A stretch of 64,000 nt of DNA from Iodidimonas nitroreducens (GTDB lineage Bacteria; Pseudomonadota; Alphaproteobacteria; Sphingomonadales; Rhodothalassiaceae). Positions 19,693 through 32,177 of the stretch are shown here, in pieces (the first letter of the stretch is position 1; each line of letters starts with the position of its first letter). The stretch is from assembly GCA_000710935.1 (NCBI GenBank), contig BAYV01000006.1, forward strand, positions 38,778-102,777, in the 5' to 3' direction. The translations under genes were made by a program, and so were the position numbers. A model generated the notes under the pieces. The model was not told where the DNA came from and made no database searches. It worked only from the letters and a program-made list of their open reading frames with translations.

Positions 19693-21197
19693 CCGATATG
19701 AACGCACTCATCCCCCATCTGATCGATGGCGCGCCCTATGGGGCGAAAAGCCCGCGCACCCAGGGCGTAACCAATCCCGCAACGGGCGAGATCACACGTC
19801 ATGTGGCCATGGCCACGGCTGATGATGTTGATCTGGCGGTGAAAGCAGCGCAAAAAGCCTTTATCGGCTGGTCGGAAACCCCGCCTTCGCGCCGGGCGCA
19901 GGTGCTGTTTGCTTTGCGCGATGGCATGATGAAGCGCCGCGACGAGATCGCCCGCACCATCAGCCTTGAACATGGCAAAACCCATGATGATGCGCTGGGC
20001 GAAGTGGCCCGCGCTTTGGAGGTGGTAGAATTTGCCTGCGGGATTCCGCATCTTTTGAAGGGCGATTTCAGCCGCCATGTCGCCCGCGATCTGGATGCCA
20101 GCTCGGAACGCCAGCCCCTGGGCGTGGTGGCCGGGATCACCCCGTTCAATTTCCCCGCCATGGTGCCCTTGTGGATGATCCCCATGGCGCTTGCCTGCGG
20201 CAACAGCTTTATCCTGAAGCCATCGGAACGCGATCCTTCAAGCGCCAATCTGATCCATGAATTGCTCGAAAACGCCGGTTTGCCGCCGGGGGTTTTCAAT
20301 GTGGTGCATGGCGATAAGGAAGCGGTGGATGCGATCCTTGATCATCCCGGCATTTCGGCCATCAGCTTTGTGGGCTCCACCCCCATTGCCCACTATATCT
20401 ACAGCCGTGGTTGCAACAATGGAAAGCGGGTGCAGGCATTGGGCGGCGCCAAGAATCACATGGTCATCATGCCCGATGCCGATCTCGATCAGGCTGCCGA
20501 TGCCCTGATGGGGGCGGGTTTTGGCTCGGCGGGGGAACGCTGTATGGCCATTTCGGTGGCCGTGCCGGTGGGCCGGGGAACTGCCGATCGCCTGGTGGAA
20601 AAGCTGGTGCCCCGGGTACAGGCTCTCAAGATCGGCCCCAGCACCGACAAGGACGCGGAAATGGGGCCGCTGATCACCAAAGCCCATCGCGACAAGGTGG
20701 CCGATCTCATTGCGAAAGGGGCAGCGGAAGGGGCGAAACTGGTGGTGGATGGCCGGGGATACAGCCTGCAGGGCTATGAAGGCGGCTTCTGGATGGGTGG
20801 CACCCTGATGGATCATGTCACCCCGCAAATGACCGTTTATCGCGAAGAAATTTTCGGCCCGGTTCTGAGCGTGGTGCGCGCCGATCATTATGATCAGGCC
20901 GTGGCCATGATCAATGCTCATCCATATGGCAATGGCACCGCGATTTTCACCCGCGATGGCGATGCCGCTCGCGATTTCGCCCGCCGCATCGAGGTGGGCA
21001 TGGTCGGGGTGAATGTCCCCATCCCGGTGCCGGTGGGCTATCACAGCTTCGGCGGCTGGAAACAATCGATCTTTGGCGCCCATGGCATTTATGGCCCGGA
21101 AGCGATCCATTTCTACACCCGGCTCAAAACGATTTCGGCACGCTGGCCCACGGGCATTCGGGCGGGTGCGGAATTCACCTTTCCCAGCAATGGCTGA
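19689..21197 (+). CDS. mmsA: CoA-acylating methylmalonate-semialdehyde dehydrogenase (copy 1)
   Basis: 502 residues, aldehyde dehydrogenase superfamily. The NAD-binding motif PFNFPAMVPLWMIPMALACG, the Rossmann segment ISFVGSTPIAHYIY and the catalytic cysteine in GSAGERCMAISVAV (~Cys 285) match the MmsA/IolA family, which uses CoA instead of water. It turns malonate semialdehyde into acetyl-CoA and methylmalonate semialdehyde into propionyl-CoA, finishing uracil and thymine breakdown. The start overlaps the transaminase stop by ATGA. A paralogue of equal length lies at 45316-46824 in another setting. Confidence 0.92.
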   Translation: MTDMNALIPHLIDGAPYGAKSPRTQGVTNPATGEITRHVAMATADDVDLAVKAAQKAFIGWSETPPSRRAQVLFALRDGMMKRRDEIARTISLEHGKTHDDALGEVARALEVVEFACGIPHLLKGDFSRHVARDLDASSERQPLGVVAGITPFNFPAMVPLWMIPMALACGNSFILKPSERDPSSANLIHELLENAGLPPGVFNVVHGDKEAVDAILDHPGISAISFVGSTPIAHYIYSRGCNNGKRVQALGGAKNHMVIMPDADLDQAADALMGAGFGSAGERCMAISVAVPVGRGTADRLVEKLVPRVQALKIGPSTDKDAEMGPLITKAHRDKVADLIAKGAAEGAKLVVDGRGYSLQGYEGGFWMGGTLMDHVTPQMTVYREEIFGPVLSVVRADHYDQAVAMINAHPYGNGTAIFTRDGDAARDFARRIEVGMVGVNVPIPVPVGYHSFGGWKQSIFGAHGIYGPEAIHFYTRLKTISARWPTGIRAGAEFTFPSNG

Positions 21198-21226
21198 TCA
21201 TTCATCTCATTAAAGGAGCAGGCTTC

Positions 21227-22096
21227 ATGACCACAGTGCGCGGCGGATTGATCCAGATGGGGCTGAAAGCCTCGACCGATAAAGACCCCGAAACCATTCG
21301 CAAAGCCATGATCGAAGCGCATATCCCGCTGATCGAGGAAGCGGGCGAAAAGGGCGTGCAGGTTTTGTGCTTTCAGGAAGTATTCACCCAGCCCTATTTC
21401 TGCCCGAGCCAGGACAGCAAATGGTATGATGCCGCCGAAGCCATCCCCGATGGCCCCACCACGAAGCTGATGCAGGATTATGCCAAAAAATATCAGATGG
21501 TGATCGTGGTCCCGATCTACGAAGCCGATGATGTAACCGGGGTTTATTACAATACGGCGGCCGTGATCGATGCCGATGGCAGCTATCTGGGCAAATATCG
21601 CAAAACCCATATTCCGCAGGTGCAGGGCTTTTGGGAAAAATTCTTCTTCAAACCCGGCGCATCGGATTGGCCGGTGTTCCAGACCCGCTATTGCAAGTTG
21701 GGCGTTTATATCTGCTATGATCGCCATTTCCCCGAAGGCTGGCGGGCACTGGCGCTGAATGGGGCGGAATATATCGTCAATCCTTCCGCCACCGTGGCCG
21801 GATTGTCGGAATATCTGTGGAAGCTGGAACAGCCCGCCTCTGCCGCTGCCAATGGCTGCTATATCGGCGCGATCAATCGCGTGGGCACGGAAGCACCGTG
21901 GAATATCGGGGAATTTTACGGCCAAAGCTATTTCGTCAATCCGCGCGGCCAAATCGAAGCCATCGCCAGCCGTGACAAGGATGAACTGATCATCCACGAT
22001 ATGGATATGGACAAGGTGAAAGAGGTGCGCAATCTGTGGCAGTTCTTCCGTGACCGTCGCCCGGAAACCTATTATCCCTTGGTCGCTGAAGAATGA
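21227..22096 (+). CDS. Beta-ureidopropionase (N-carbamoyl-beta-alanine amidohydrolase)
   Basis: 289 residues of the nitrilase superfamily. The catalytic triad is visible: Glu in LCFQEVF (~51), Lys in YRKTHIPQ (~126) and Cys in VYICYDRHFPEG (~165). It hydrolyses N-carbamoyl-beta-alanine, or the methyl analogue from thymine, to beta-alanine, CO2 and ammonia, the third step of the reductive pathway. It lacks the long N-terminal region of animal enzymes. AAGGAGC precedes the ATG, 29 bases after mmsA. A related hydrolase such as N-carbamoylputrescine amidase is less likely given the neighbours. Confidence 0.9.
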   Translation: MTTVRGGLIQMGLKASTDKDPETIRKAMIEAHIPLIEEAGEKGVQVLCFQEVFTQPYFCPSQDSKWYDAAEAIPDGPTTKLMQDYAKKYQMVIVVPIYEADDVTGVYYNTAAVIDADGSYLGKYRKTHIPQVQGFWEKFFFKPGASDWPVFQTRYCKLGVYICYDRHFPEGWRALALNGAEYIVNPSATVAGLSEYLWKLEQPASAAANGCYIGAINRVGTEAPWNIGEFYGQSYFVNPRGQIEAIASRDKDELIIHDMDMDKVKEVRNLWQFFRDRRPETYYPLVAEE

Positions 22097-22131
22097 AAAC
22101 TGACCTTTGAATAAAGCCGGGGGCATGACGC

Positions 22132-25100
<2,969 letters not shown>

Positions 25101-25127
25101 GCCATAACACAAAGAAAAGGTTTGAAC

Positions 25128-25526
25128 ATGACCAAAGAAAATGCCTTGTGGACAGCCGCCAAAGCCGCCCGCCATCATGCTCACGCTCCTTATTCTCACT
25201 ATCATGTGGGGGCGGCTGTTTTAGATGAGGCCGGTGATATTCATGCCGGCTGCAATGTTGAAAATGCCGCCTATCCCGAAGGCATCTGCGCCGAGGCCAA
25301 TGCCATTGGTTCGATGATCACGGCAGGGCGGAAACAGATCAAAATCATCGCCATCGTGGGCGGCCATGCGGGCGATAGCCTTGAAGACTGCACGCCCTGC
25401 GGCGGCTGTCGGCAAAAAATTCTGGAATTTGCCGATGCCGAAACCCAAATCCTGCTGGAAGGGGCCGGGGGCAAGATCAGCCGTTACAAGATGGCCGATC
25501 TTTTGCCCCACTCTTTTAGTTTTTAG
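25128..25526 (+). CDS. cdd: Cytidine deaminase
   Basis: 132 residues, the short tetrameric type. It turns cytidine or deoxycytidine into uridine or deoxyuridine. GICAEANAI gives zinc ligand Cys 54 and catalytic Glu 56; DCTPCGGCRQ gives zinc ligands Cys 91 and Cys 94. The substrate loop GCNVENAAYPEG is intact. ATG 25128 has AAAGG upstream; an in-frame TTG at 25122 is weaker. It closes the pyrimidine locus and suggests nucleosides also enter the pathway, although no nucleoside phosphorylase or hydrolase is in the window. It overlaps the opposite-strand LysM gene tail to tail by four bases. Confidence 0.94.
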   Translation: MTKENALWTAAKAARHHAHAPYSHYHVGAAVLDEAGDIHAGCNVENAAYPEGICAEANAIGSMITAGRKQIKIIAIVGGHAGDSLEDCTPCGGCRQKILEFADAETQILLEGAGGKISRYKMADLLPHSFSF

Positions 25527-26635
25527 GGCTGGCCCTCTCCATCCTGGCCTTCTTGTGCGGGTGATGGTGCAGGCTCGCCATTTTGAGACTCATCCGCCCC
25601 CGGCAACCGGAAAAGCTGGCCGGGATAAATCAGGTCCGGATCGATGATCTGCTCGGAATTTTCCTGAAAGATCATCGTGAAGCGGGTGCCCCGGCCATAA
25701 AGCTTGCGGGCAATGGTCCATAAGGTATTGCCCGGCTGAACCACGACCCGCGATTGCGCCTGTGATGGATCAAGGGCCATGCCTGCTTTGAAGGGCTGCT
25801 CCACCCGCAATTGCACTTCGCCTTCGGTTAGCACCTGATCCACCCGGATCACATGATCGCCATCGGCAATGGGCTGGGTTTGGCTTGCCATCCACCGTCC
25901 CTCATCACCGGCGCGCACTTCTTCGATCAATTCATTATCGATATAAACCCGCACGGTGCTGCGCGGCAGGGCCCGGCCCGACAAGATCGTTTGCCCTTCG
26001 GCACCAAAATCCACCGTATCCACGGCAAGGCTATCCCCCACCTCGCCGGGGGCGGCAAGCCCGGGCTTTTGCATCACCCGGCTTGGGCCATCGCCGGTTT
26101 TCGGTGTCAGAACCGCGACCACTCCTTCGCCTTCCCGATCAACAAAGCGCTCAGGCTGGATCGGCTCAGGGATCGATACCACCACCACATCATCCGATGT
26201 TCTTACCTCGCCCGTCTCATCAATGGCGCGCAGGGATAATTCAACGGTTCCAGCCGCCAGTGGTTCTTCAAGGATCAAAACCCATTCGCCATTGCGATCC
26301 GCCCGCACTTCGGCAATCACCTGATCATCAAGACGCAATTCAACCCGGCTTTCCGGGGCCGCCCGACCCGCCAGAACACCCGTGCCGCCGCGCGAAATGC
26401 GCACCACATCAAATGACGGATTGATGGGCGCATCGGCCAAAACATCCGCATTGGATTGGGCCGAAATATCTGAGCCCACGGCCGACGTCTCGGTTTGATC
26501 GGACCCCGAAAAATTGAAATAGGCAAGCCCGATGATCGCCGCAAAGGCAAGCACCATCAAGCCCGCCGATAGCCATGGTCGGCTCAGACGGGGATTGTCT
26601 TCAGACCAATCATCTGATTTGGGAGATTTGCTCAA
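25523..26635 (-). CDS. LysM-domain membrane protein with Ig-like repeats
   Basis: 370 residues from a TTG start with AAAGAG upstream. Residues ~1-20 are cytoplasmic and ~21-43 form one membrane helix (GLMVLAFAAIIGLAYF). The periplasmic part has two bacterial Ig-like units with the shared pattern GxxxLxGRAxPxSxVxxxxDxxxIxEVRA (about 78-155 and 195-280). A C-terminal LysM domain (VVVQPGNTLWTIARKLYGRG to YPGQLFRLP, ~298-350) should bind peptidoglycan, and an acidic Gln/Glu tail follows. Similar alphaproteobacterial proteins are annotated only as LysM peptidoglycan-binding proteins. It is likely a cell-wall anchor or scaffold; no catalytic domain is visible. Confidence 0.85.
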   Translation of the reverse strand: MSKSPKSDDWSEDNPRLSRPWLSAGLMVLAFAAIIGLAYFNFSGSDQTETSAVGSDISAQSNADVLADAPINPSFDVVRISRGGTGVLAGRAAPESRVELRLDDQVIAEVRADRNGEWVLILEEPLAAGTVELSLRAIDETGEVRTSDDVVVVSIPEPIQPERFVDREGEGVVAVLTPKTGDGPSRVMQKPGLAAPGEVGDSLAVDTVDFGAEGQTILSGRALPRSTVRVYIDNELIEEVRAGDEGRWMASQTQPIADGDHVIRVDQVLTEGEVQLRVEQPFKAGMALDPSQAQSRVVVQPGNTLWTIARKLYGRGTRFTMIFQENSEQIIDPDLIYPGQLFRLPGADESQNGEPAPSPAQEGQDGEGQP

Positions 26636-26811
26636 AACGTCACTCTTTCAGGATCGTTGATCCATCCTGTTCAATCCGGGAAATCATACTACGGCAAGAC
26701 GCCTTCTGTCACATCAATGTGCCTTGCTTAAAGACGCAGTTCACCAAAAATCAAAAACAATATTGGTAAAATCATCGCTATGATGTTTTTTTATCCTCAA
26801 AAGGAGTGCTT

Positions 26812-27396
26812 ATGGCCAAGATAAAATCGGTCTGTGTCTATTGCGGTTCCCGGGCGGGCGTTCATCAAGATTATGCCCAGCTTGCTGAAGATACAGGGAA
26901 AATACTGGCAGAAGCCGGCATCACCCTGGTTTATGGCGGCGGACAGGTGGGCTTGATGGGCCTGATGGCCCGTGCCGCGATGAAAGAGGGCGGATCCGTG
27001 GTGGGGATCATCCCCGAACATCTTGATCAGGCCGAAATTGCCCAAACCGGATTGAGCGAACTGCATATCGTAACGGATATGCACAGCCGCAAACGCATGA
27101 TGTTCGATCGCTCGGATGCGTTCATCGTTTTACCCGGCGGCATGGGAACGCTGGATGAGTTTATCGAAGTGCTCACCTGGTCGCAGCTTGATCTGCACGA
27201 CAAGCCGATTTTCCTGCTCAATCACAAAGGCTATTGGGAGCCATTGCTGGCTTTGCTGCGCCATGTCACGGCCGAAGGCTTTGCCAATCCATCCAATCTC
27301 GATTTATTTATCACCGCGCCCGATCTTGATTATATCCTTGAAGTAATGAAGGAAATGGACGAACCGAGAACCCCTGCCAAGGCCGATCTTTTCTGA
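26812..27396 (+). CDS. LOG-family protein (TIGR00730), nucleotide 5'-monophosphate phosphoribohydrolase
   Basis: 194 residues. VCVYCGSRAGVH at the start, VYGGGQVGLMGLMARAA, and the signature LPGGMGTLDEFIEVLTWSQL (~105-124) define the LOG/lysine-decarboxylase-like family. Characterised members cut the N-glycosidic bond of purine nucleoside monophosphates, for example releasing cytokinins or adenine and ribose 5-phosphate; none is a real lysine decarboxylase. ATG 26812 follows AAGGAG; an in-frame GTG at 26806 lies inside that site. It appears to be a single-gene unit between a divergent LysM gene and icd. Confidence 0.9.
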   Translation: MAKIKSVCVYCGSRAGVHQDYAQLAEDTGKILAEAGITLVYGGGQVGLMGLMARAAMKEGGSVVGIIPEHLDQAEIAQTGLSELHIVTDMHSRKRMMFDRSDAFIVLPGGMGTLDEFIEVLTWSQLDLHDKPIFLLNHKGYWEPLLALLRHVTAEGFANPSNLDLFITAPDLDYILEVMKEMDEPRTPAKADLF

Positions 27397-27598
27397 TTGG
27401 CCCCAGCGATCGGGCCCTGATCATCAATCTCCTTTTCTGGTTGGCGAACACCTGCTAGGGTGCGCCCGATTTTCCGGGGAGGGTGTGGGCGCGTGTTTCC
27501 AACCATGGTTTATGGGCTGCATGTTCTGCGCCCGAAACTGCCCTCCTGAATAGACCTGAATAAAACAGATCGATAGCAACAAAAGACGAGGACTGAGA

Positions 27599-28813
27599 AT
27601 GGCCAAGATTAAAGTCAAAAATCCTATCATCGAGCTCGATGGCGACGAAATGACCCGGATTATCTGGAAATGGATCCGCGAACGGCTCATTCTGCCTTAT
27701 CTGGATGTTGATCTGCATTATTATGATCTGTCTGTGCAAAAGCGCGATGAAACCGATGATCAGATCACGGTGGATGCCGCCAATGCCATCAAGAAATACG
27801 GCGTTGGTGTGAAATGCGCCACCATCACCCCCGATGAAGCCCGGGTCGAAGAATTTGACCTCAAGAAAATGTGGCGCTCGCCCAATGGCACCATCCGCAA
27901 TATTCTGGGGGGCACCGTTTTCCGTGAGCCGATCATCATCCAGAATGTGCCGCGCCTTGTTCCGGGCTGGACCCAACCGATGGTGATTGGCCGCCATGCC
28001 TTTGGCGATCAGTATCGCGCCACCGATTTCCGGGTGCCCGGCCCCGGTCGGCTGACCATGACCTACACCCCCGCCGATGGCGGCGAGCCGGTGGAATATG
28101 AAGTGTTTGAATTCCCCTCGGCCGGTGTGGCCATGGGCATGTATAATCTTGATGATTCGATCCGTGATTTCGCCCGGGCCTCGTTCAACTATGGCCTGCA
28201 ACGCGGTTTCCCGGTCTATCTCAGCACCAAAAACACCATCCTGAAAGCCTATGATGGCCGGTTCAAGGATCTGTTTCAGGAGATCTTTGATGCTGAATTC
28301 AAGAGCCAGTTCGATGCCAAGGGCCTGACCTATGAACATCGTTTGATCGATGACATGGTGGCCGCCGCCATGAAATGGTCGGGCGGTTTTGTCTGGGCCT
28401 GCAAAAACTATGATGGCGATGTGCAATCCGATACCGTGGCCCAGGGCTTTGGCTCATTGGGGCTGATGACATCGGTGCTGCTCACCCCCGATGGCAATAC
28501 CGTGGAAGCCGAAGCCGCCCATGGCACCGTTACCCGCCATTATCGCCAGCATCAGGCGGGCAAGGCCACCTCGACCAATCCCATTGCCTCGATCTTTGCC
28601 TGGTCGCGGGGCTTGAGCTATCGCGGGAAGATGGATGACACGCCAGCCGTTGAAGACTTTGCCACAGCTCTGGAAGAGATCTGCGTGGAAATCGTGGAAC
28701 AGGGCTATATGACCAAGGATCTGGCCCTGCTCATCGGCCCCGATCAAAGCTGGCTGACCACCGAGCAATTCTTCGAGAAGATCGACGAAGGCCTGAAATC
28801 CAAACTCGCCTGA
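27599..28813 (+). CDS. icd: NADP-dependent isocitrate dehydrogenase
   Basis: 404 residues, the homodimeric type shared by alphaproteobacteria and eukaryotes. It converts isocitrate to 2-oxoglutarate and NADPH in the TCA cycle. The start [20 protein letters not shown], the substrate loop [39 protein letters not shown] with metal-binding aspartates, and the NADP motif [17 protein letters not shown] are all intact. It has its own 200-base upstream region. Downstream are a palindromic repeat and a two-way terminator facing rpsI. Confidence 0.96.
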   Translation: MAKIKVKNPIIELDGDEMTRIIWKWIRERLILPYLDVDLHYYDLSVQKRDETDDQITVDAANAIKKYGVGVKCATITPDEARVEEFDLKKMWRSPNGTIRNILGGTVFREPIIIQNVPRLVPGWTQPMVIGRHAFGDQYRATDFRVPGPGRLTMTYTPADGGEPVEYEVFEFPSAGVAMGMYNLDDSIRDFARASFNYGLQRGFPVYLSTKNTILKAYDGRFKDLFQEIFDAEFKSQFDAKGLTYEHRLIDDMVAAAMKWSGGFVWACKNYDGDVQSDTVAQGFGSLGLMTSVLLTPDGNTVEAEAAHGTVTRHYRQHQAGKATSTNPIASIFAWSRGLSYRGKMDDTPAVEDFATALEEICVEIVEQGYMTKDLALLIGPDQSWLTTEQFFEKIDEGLKSKLA

Positions 28814-28885
28814 GGTCGTCTCCACGTCCTTCGGCGTTGCCCCGGCCTCTCTTGACTTTGGTCACCCCGGCCGGACCCCTTTTTT

Positions 28886-28985
28886 CGTCATCCCGGGCGC
28901 AGACCCGGGATCCACCTCGTGAAGGGCTCGCGCGGAAGCAAACAAAGAGTGGACCCCGGCTCGGAGGCCGGGGTGACGATTGTGG
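28886..28985. repeat. Palindromic intergenic repeat, copy A
   Basis: About 100 bases bounded by CGTCAT and a GTGACGATTGTGG end. Inside are two hairpins: CCCGGG-cgcaga-CCCGGG near the left and CCCCGGC-tcggag-GCCGGGG near the right, joined by ATCCACCTCGTGAA and AAAGAGTGG. A second copy at 61664-61757 keeps the boundaries and linkers while the hairpin arms differ. Degenerate pieces flank copy A (28856-28875 and 28990-29047). Confidence 0.8.
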
Positions 28986-29050
28986 AGGTCTGCGCACGGG
29001 GTGACGAAAGAAAAACAGCCCGGCTTGACGAAAAAGAAAGCCGGAGTAAC

Positions 29051-29090
29051 CAAAAAAGGCCGCCCCGATAAGGGACGGCCCATTTTTTTG
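29051..29090. terminator. Bidirectional terminator between icd and rpsI
   Basis: Arms GGCCGCCCC (29058-29066) and GGGACGGCC (29072-29080) pair with one non-Watson-Crick position. On the plus strand the stem leads into CATTTTTTTG, and on the minus strand into CCTTTTTTGG. It can therefore end both icd and the rplM-rpsI transcript. Confidence 0.88.
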
Positions 29091-29104
29091 CGATAGACGT
29101 AAAA

Positions 29105-29605
29105 TCAGCGCTTGGAGAACTGGAAGCTGCGGCGTGCCTTGGCCCGACCGTATTTCTTGCGTTCCACCATGCGCGCATCCCGGGTCAGGAAACCGGCGGC
29201 CTTCAAAGCACCGCGCAATTCCGGCTCATAGCGTTGCAAAGCCTGGGCAATGCCATGCTTCACCGCACCGGCCTGCCCCGAAAGGCCACCGCCTTTAACG
29301 GTTGCCACCACATCGAACTGGTTTTTCCGGCCCGAAACATCGAAGGGCTGATTGACCACGAGACGCAGAGTGGGGCGCGCAAAATATTGCGCCTGATCGC
29401 GGCCATTCACCGTGATCTTGCCCGAACCCGGCTTCACCCATACGCGGGCAACCGAATCCTTGCGCCGACCGGTGGCATAGGCCCGGCCCTGCGCATCGAT
29501 TTCCTGCTTGCGTTCAACAACAACATCTGAAGCCGACACATCATCAGTGACAGCGGCCCGGGTCATTTCCTTAAGATCCTGAAGGCTTTGTTTTTCAGTG
29601 GCCAT
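29105..29605 (-). CDS. rpsI: 30S ribosomal protein S9
   Basis: 166 residues. The S9 core ([20 protein letters not shown] to the C-terminal [17 protein letters not shown]) is complete; the final SKR-type tail reaches the ribosomal P site in known structures. An extra ~35 residues at the N-terminus precede the core, a common feature of alphaproteobacterial S9. It starts five bases after rplM ends, the classical rplM-rpsI order. Read-through from rplM is expected. Confidence 0.97.
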   Translation of the reverse strand: MATEKQSLQDLKEMTRAAVTDDVSASDVVVERKQEIDAQGRAYATGRRKDSVARVWVKPGSGKITVNGRDQAQYFARPTLRLVVNQPFDVSGRKNQFDVVATVKGGGLSGQAGAVKHGIAQALQRYEPELRGALKAAGFLTRDARMVERKKYGRAKARRSFQFSKR

Positions 29606-29610
29606 GCCCG

Positions 29611-30069
29611 TTACCTCGCGTTCTTGGGATTCATGCTGGCGAGATCGATCACTTCAGGCTGTTGGGCCTGATGAGGATGATCGGTGCCGGCATAGACTTT
29701 GAGATTGCGCATCTGCTGACGGCCCAGCGGACCGCGCGGAATCATGCGTTCAACTGCTTTTTCAACAACCCGCTCGGGAAAGCGCCCTTCCAGAATCTGG
29801 CGGGCGGTAGCCTGCTTGATCCCACCGGGATGACCGGTATGGCGATAATAAATCTTCTGATCGCGCTTATTGCCGGTCAGCTTGATCTTATCGGCATTGA
29901 TGATGATGACATTATCACCACAATCGATATGCGGGGTATAAAGTGGCTTGTGCTTACCGCGGAGGCGCATGGCAACCAAAGATGCAAGACGGCCGAGGAC
30001 GACCCCTTCCGCATCGATGATCAGCCATTTTTTCTCAACCTCACTCGGCTTGGCCGAATAGGTTTTCAT
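29611..30069 (-). CDS. rplM: 50S ribosomal protein L13
   Basis: 152 residues, normal length. [20 protein letters not shown] at the start, [34 protein letters not shown] and the signature [20 protein letters not shown] are characteristic of L13, an early-assembly protein of the large subunit. The ATG is followed by a typical operon with rpsI. The ~190 bases upstream, towards ctaA, should hold the promoter. Confidence 0.97.
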   Translation of the reverse strand: MKTYSAKPSEVEKKWLIIDAEGVVLGRLASLVAMRLRGKHKPLYTPHIDCGDNVIIINADKIKLTGNKRDQKIYYRHTGHPGGIKQATARQILEGRFPERVVEKAVERMIPRGPLGRQQMRNLKVYAGTDHPHQAQQPEVIDLASMNPKNAR

Positions 30070-30257
30070 ATCCGGTGATCCTTTGTGCTTGGATTGAAAT
30101 TAAAAAGAAATGCCCCAAAACCCCATGATAAAATTCATGGACATCCGATCCTGAAACACCTCATTCCCTGCGCCATCTATAGCGGCAATCAAAGAAGGTC
30201 AAGAAAAAAACGCTTTATTTGGCAGCAGTTTATAATTGTGGTATTTCTATACCGCAA

Positions 30258-31331
30258 TTAAGGCCCATCGCTTTTTCGCACGCTATGCAGATAGCCCACA
30301 GCCAATGCCAGAACCACCAGCGCCCCCCCCTGATGGGCAGCCCCCAAAGCCACCGGCACATGATGAAGCAAGGTGAAAATCCCCAGCGCGATCTGCGCAC
30401 ATAAAGCCGCAAATATAAGCCCCGCCAGCATTTTCAGGCGCACGGGCACCCGCCGCCGATAAGTTTTCACCAGCAGGATGATCCCAAAGATAAACAGGGC
30501 ATAAGCCCCCATGCGATGATCAAATTGCACGGTGGCGCTATTATCGAACAGATTGACCCAAAAGGGGGCCATATCCACCAATTGAGCGGGAACGAATCGG
30601 CCATCCATCAAGGGCCAGCTATTGAAAATATAGCCCGCCTTCAATCCCGCCACCAGGCCACCCATGATGATCTGCAAAAAGACAAGGGCGAGCAGCCATT
30701 TCGCCAGAGTGCGCAAATGCCCATCGCGATAAGGCCGCCCCCGCGACAACAGATCGAGCGCTGTCCATAAAAGGGCGGAGAAGATCACAAAAGCCAAGGT
30801 GAGATGCGCGGTCAGCCGATAATGGCTGACTTCAGGATGATCGATCAGGCCCGATTTCACCATGAACCAGCCAAGAAATCCCTGCGCCCCGCCCAACAGC
30901 AAAAGAAACAGCAGCCGCCCCTTATAAGCGCCGGGGACACGGCCCCGGAGCCAGAAAATGGCCAAAGGCAGGGCATAGACCAAGCCGATCAGCCGCCCCA
31001 ATAAGCGATGGCCATATTCCCACCAGAAAATGCCTTTGAACTGCGCAAGGCTCATTCCGCGATTATTGATCCGATATTCCGGCGAGGCTTTATACTGATC
31101 GAAAGCCGCCTGCCATTCCTGTTCGTTGAGGGGCGGCAAAATCCCCGTAACGGGCCGCCAATCGACCATTGAAAGCCCGGATTCCGTCAGCCTTGTGATC
31201 CCCCCTACCACCACCATAAGGAAGACCAAGGCCGCAACCCATAAAAGCCAGCGGCCCAAAGCGCGCTCCTGAGCTGAACGACTGCGCAGGCCGCTCCCCG
31301 CTTGACCGCTATGTGTTGTAATGCTTTTCAT
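30258..31331 (-). CDS. ctaA: Heme A synthase (COX15/CtaA family)
   Basis: 357 residues with about eight membrane helices. It oxidises heme O to heme A for cytochrome c oxidase. GGITRLTESGLSMVDWRPVT (~45-64), EYGHRLLGRLIGLVYALP (heme-ligand histidine), HLTLAFVIFSALLW and the C-terminal HHVPVALGAAHQGGALVVLA are conserved in the alphaproteobacterial/mitochondrial branch. It appears to be monocistronic. No cta/cox genes lie beside it. Confidence 0.95.
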   Translation of the reverse strand: MKSITTHSGQAGSGLRSRSAQERALGRWLLWVAALVFLMVVVGGITRLTESGLSMVDWRPVTGILPPLNEQEWQAAFDQYKASPEYRINNRGMSLAQFKGIFWWEYGHRLLGRLIGLVYALPLAIFWLRGRVPGAYKGRLLFLLLLGGAQGFLGWFMVKSGLIDHPEVSHYRLTAHLTLAFVIFSALLWTALDLLSRGRPYRDGHLRTLAKWLLALVFLQIIMGGLVAGLKAGYIFNSWPLMDGRFVPAQLVDMAPFWVNLFDNSATVQFDHRMGAYALFIFGIILLVKTYRRRVPVRLKMLAGLIFAALCAQIALGIFTLLHHVPVALGAAHQGGALVVLALAVGYLHSVRKSDGP

Positions 31332-31554
31332 GCCTGCAAGCTAATCCCGCCCCCATCGATACGCAAGGGCGCGTGCATCTCCGCCAGCGGACCTGATGCC
31401 GCACCCTTCGTAAAGGCGGGATCATGGGGCTGCATTTTCGGGCGGCTCAATCCGGTTCCTGCGAAATCCCCCGTATAATTCCCTTGCAATGTGCAGATTG
31501 GCGCGATCTAATCCACACATCTTTGGGGATATATAACATAAGGCAGCGCCAGAC

Positions 31555-32067
31555 ATGAGCAGGCAGCGCAATGCCGAGCTTGATCGCCTTGTCAGAACAG
31601 GAAATGCGCGTCTCGTGCGCTCCTTGGTGGGCAAGCTCAATCATCATCAGGATGCGCAGGATACAGCGCAGGATGCCTATGTTCGCTATTTGCGCATGCA
31701 AAATCCCGGCCCGATCAGCAATCTGGCCGCCTTCATCGGGAAAAGCGCGCGCAATCTGGCAATTGATAAGCTGCGCACCCGAAAGCGCAAAAGACAGATT
31801 GAGCCGCCATCTTTTGACGGTGAGATCAATGATCTGGCCGGGCCGTCTTCAGATGATCCCGAACGCAACCTTGCCGCCAGACAGCAGATCGATGCCATCA
31901 GCGAGGCGATCAATGCGCTTCCCCCCCGTTGTCGGCAGGCTTTTATTCTTCACCGCTTTCATGGATTATCTTATGACGCTATCGCTTTGGAATTGCATGT
32001 TTCCAAAAGCAGTGTTGAGAAATATATCATCGAAGCCCTGACCGCCTGCCGCAAAAAGATCCTCTGA
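31555..32067 (+). CDS. ECF sigma factor, FecI-like
   Basis: 170 residues, the size of an extracytoplasmic-function sigma factor with regions 2 and 4 only. Region 2 is DAQDTAQDAYVRYLRM and FIGKSARNLAIDKLRTRKRK; region 4 is INALPPRCRQAFILHRFHGL followed by SYDAIALELHVSKSSVEKYI. It lies directly before a FecR-like gene and an STN-type TonB receptor, the usual FecI-FecR-FecA set. It should direct RNA polymerase to the receptor promoter when the outer-membrane signal arrives. Confidence 0.92.
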   Translation: MSRQRNAELDRLVRTGNARLVRSLVGKLNHHQDAQDTAQDAYVRYLRMQNPGPISNLAAFIGKSARNLAIDKLRTRKRKRQIEPPSFDGEINDLAGPSSDDPERNLAARQQIDAISEAINALPPRCRQAFILHRFHGLSYDAIALELHVSKSSVEKYIIEALTACRKKIL

Positions 32068-32177
32068 TCAGCCTTCCCGATTGAGGCTGAAGCTTTCTGG
32101 TTCGTCATCTTTTATGGACAAATGAAGGCAGCCCCTTAAACCTTGCTCAACCGCATCAAGATGACTGCATCAAAACC

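Noticed and set aside
18526..19707. A 393-codon minus-strand frame
   Set aside because: Antisense to the transaminase gene, which has clear PLP motifs. The frame is a by-product of GAT/GCC-rich codon use.
27455..28426. A 323-codon minus-strand frame
   Set aside because: Antisense to icd, whose motifs are complete.
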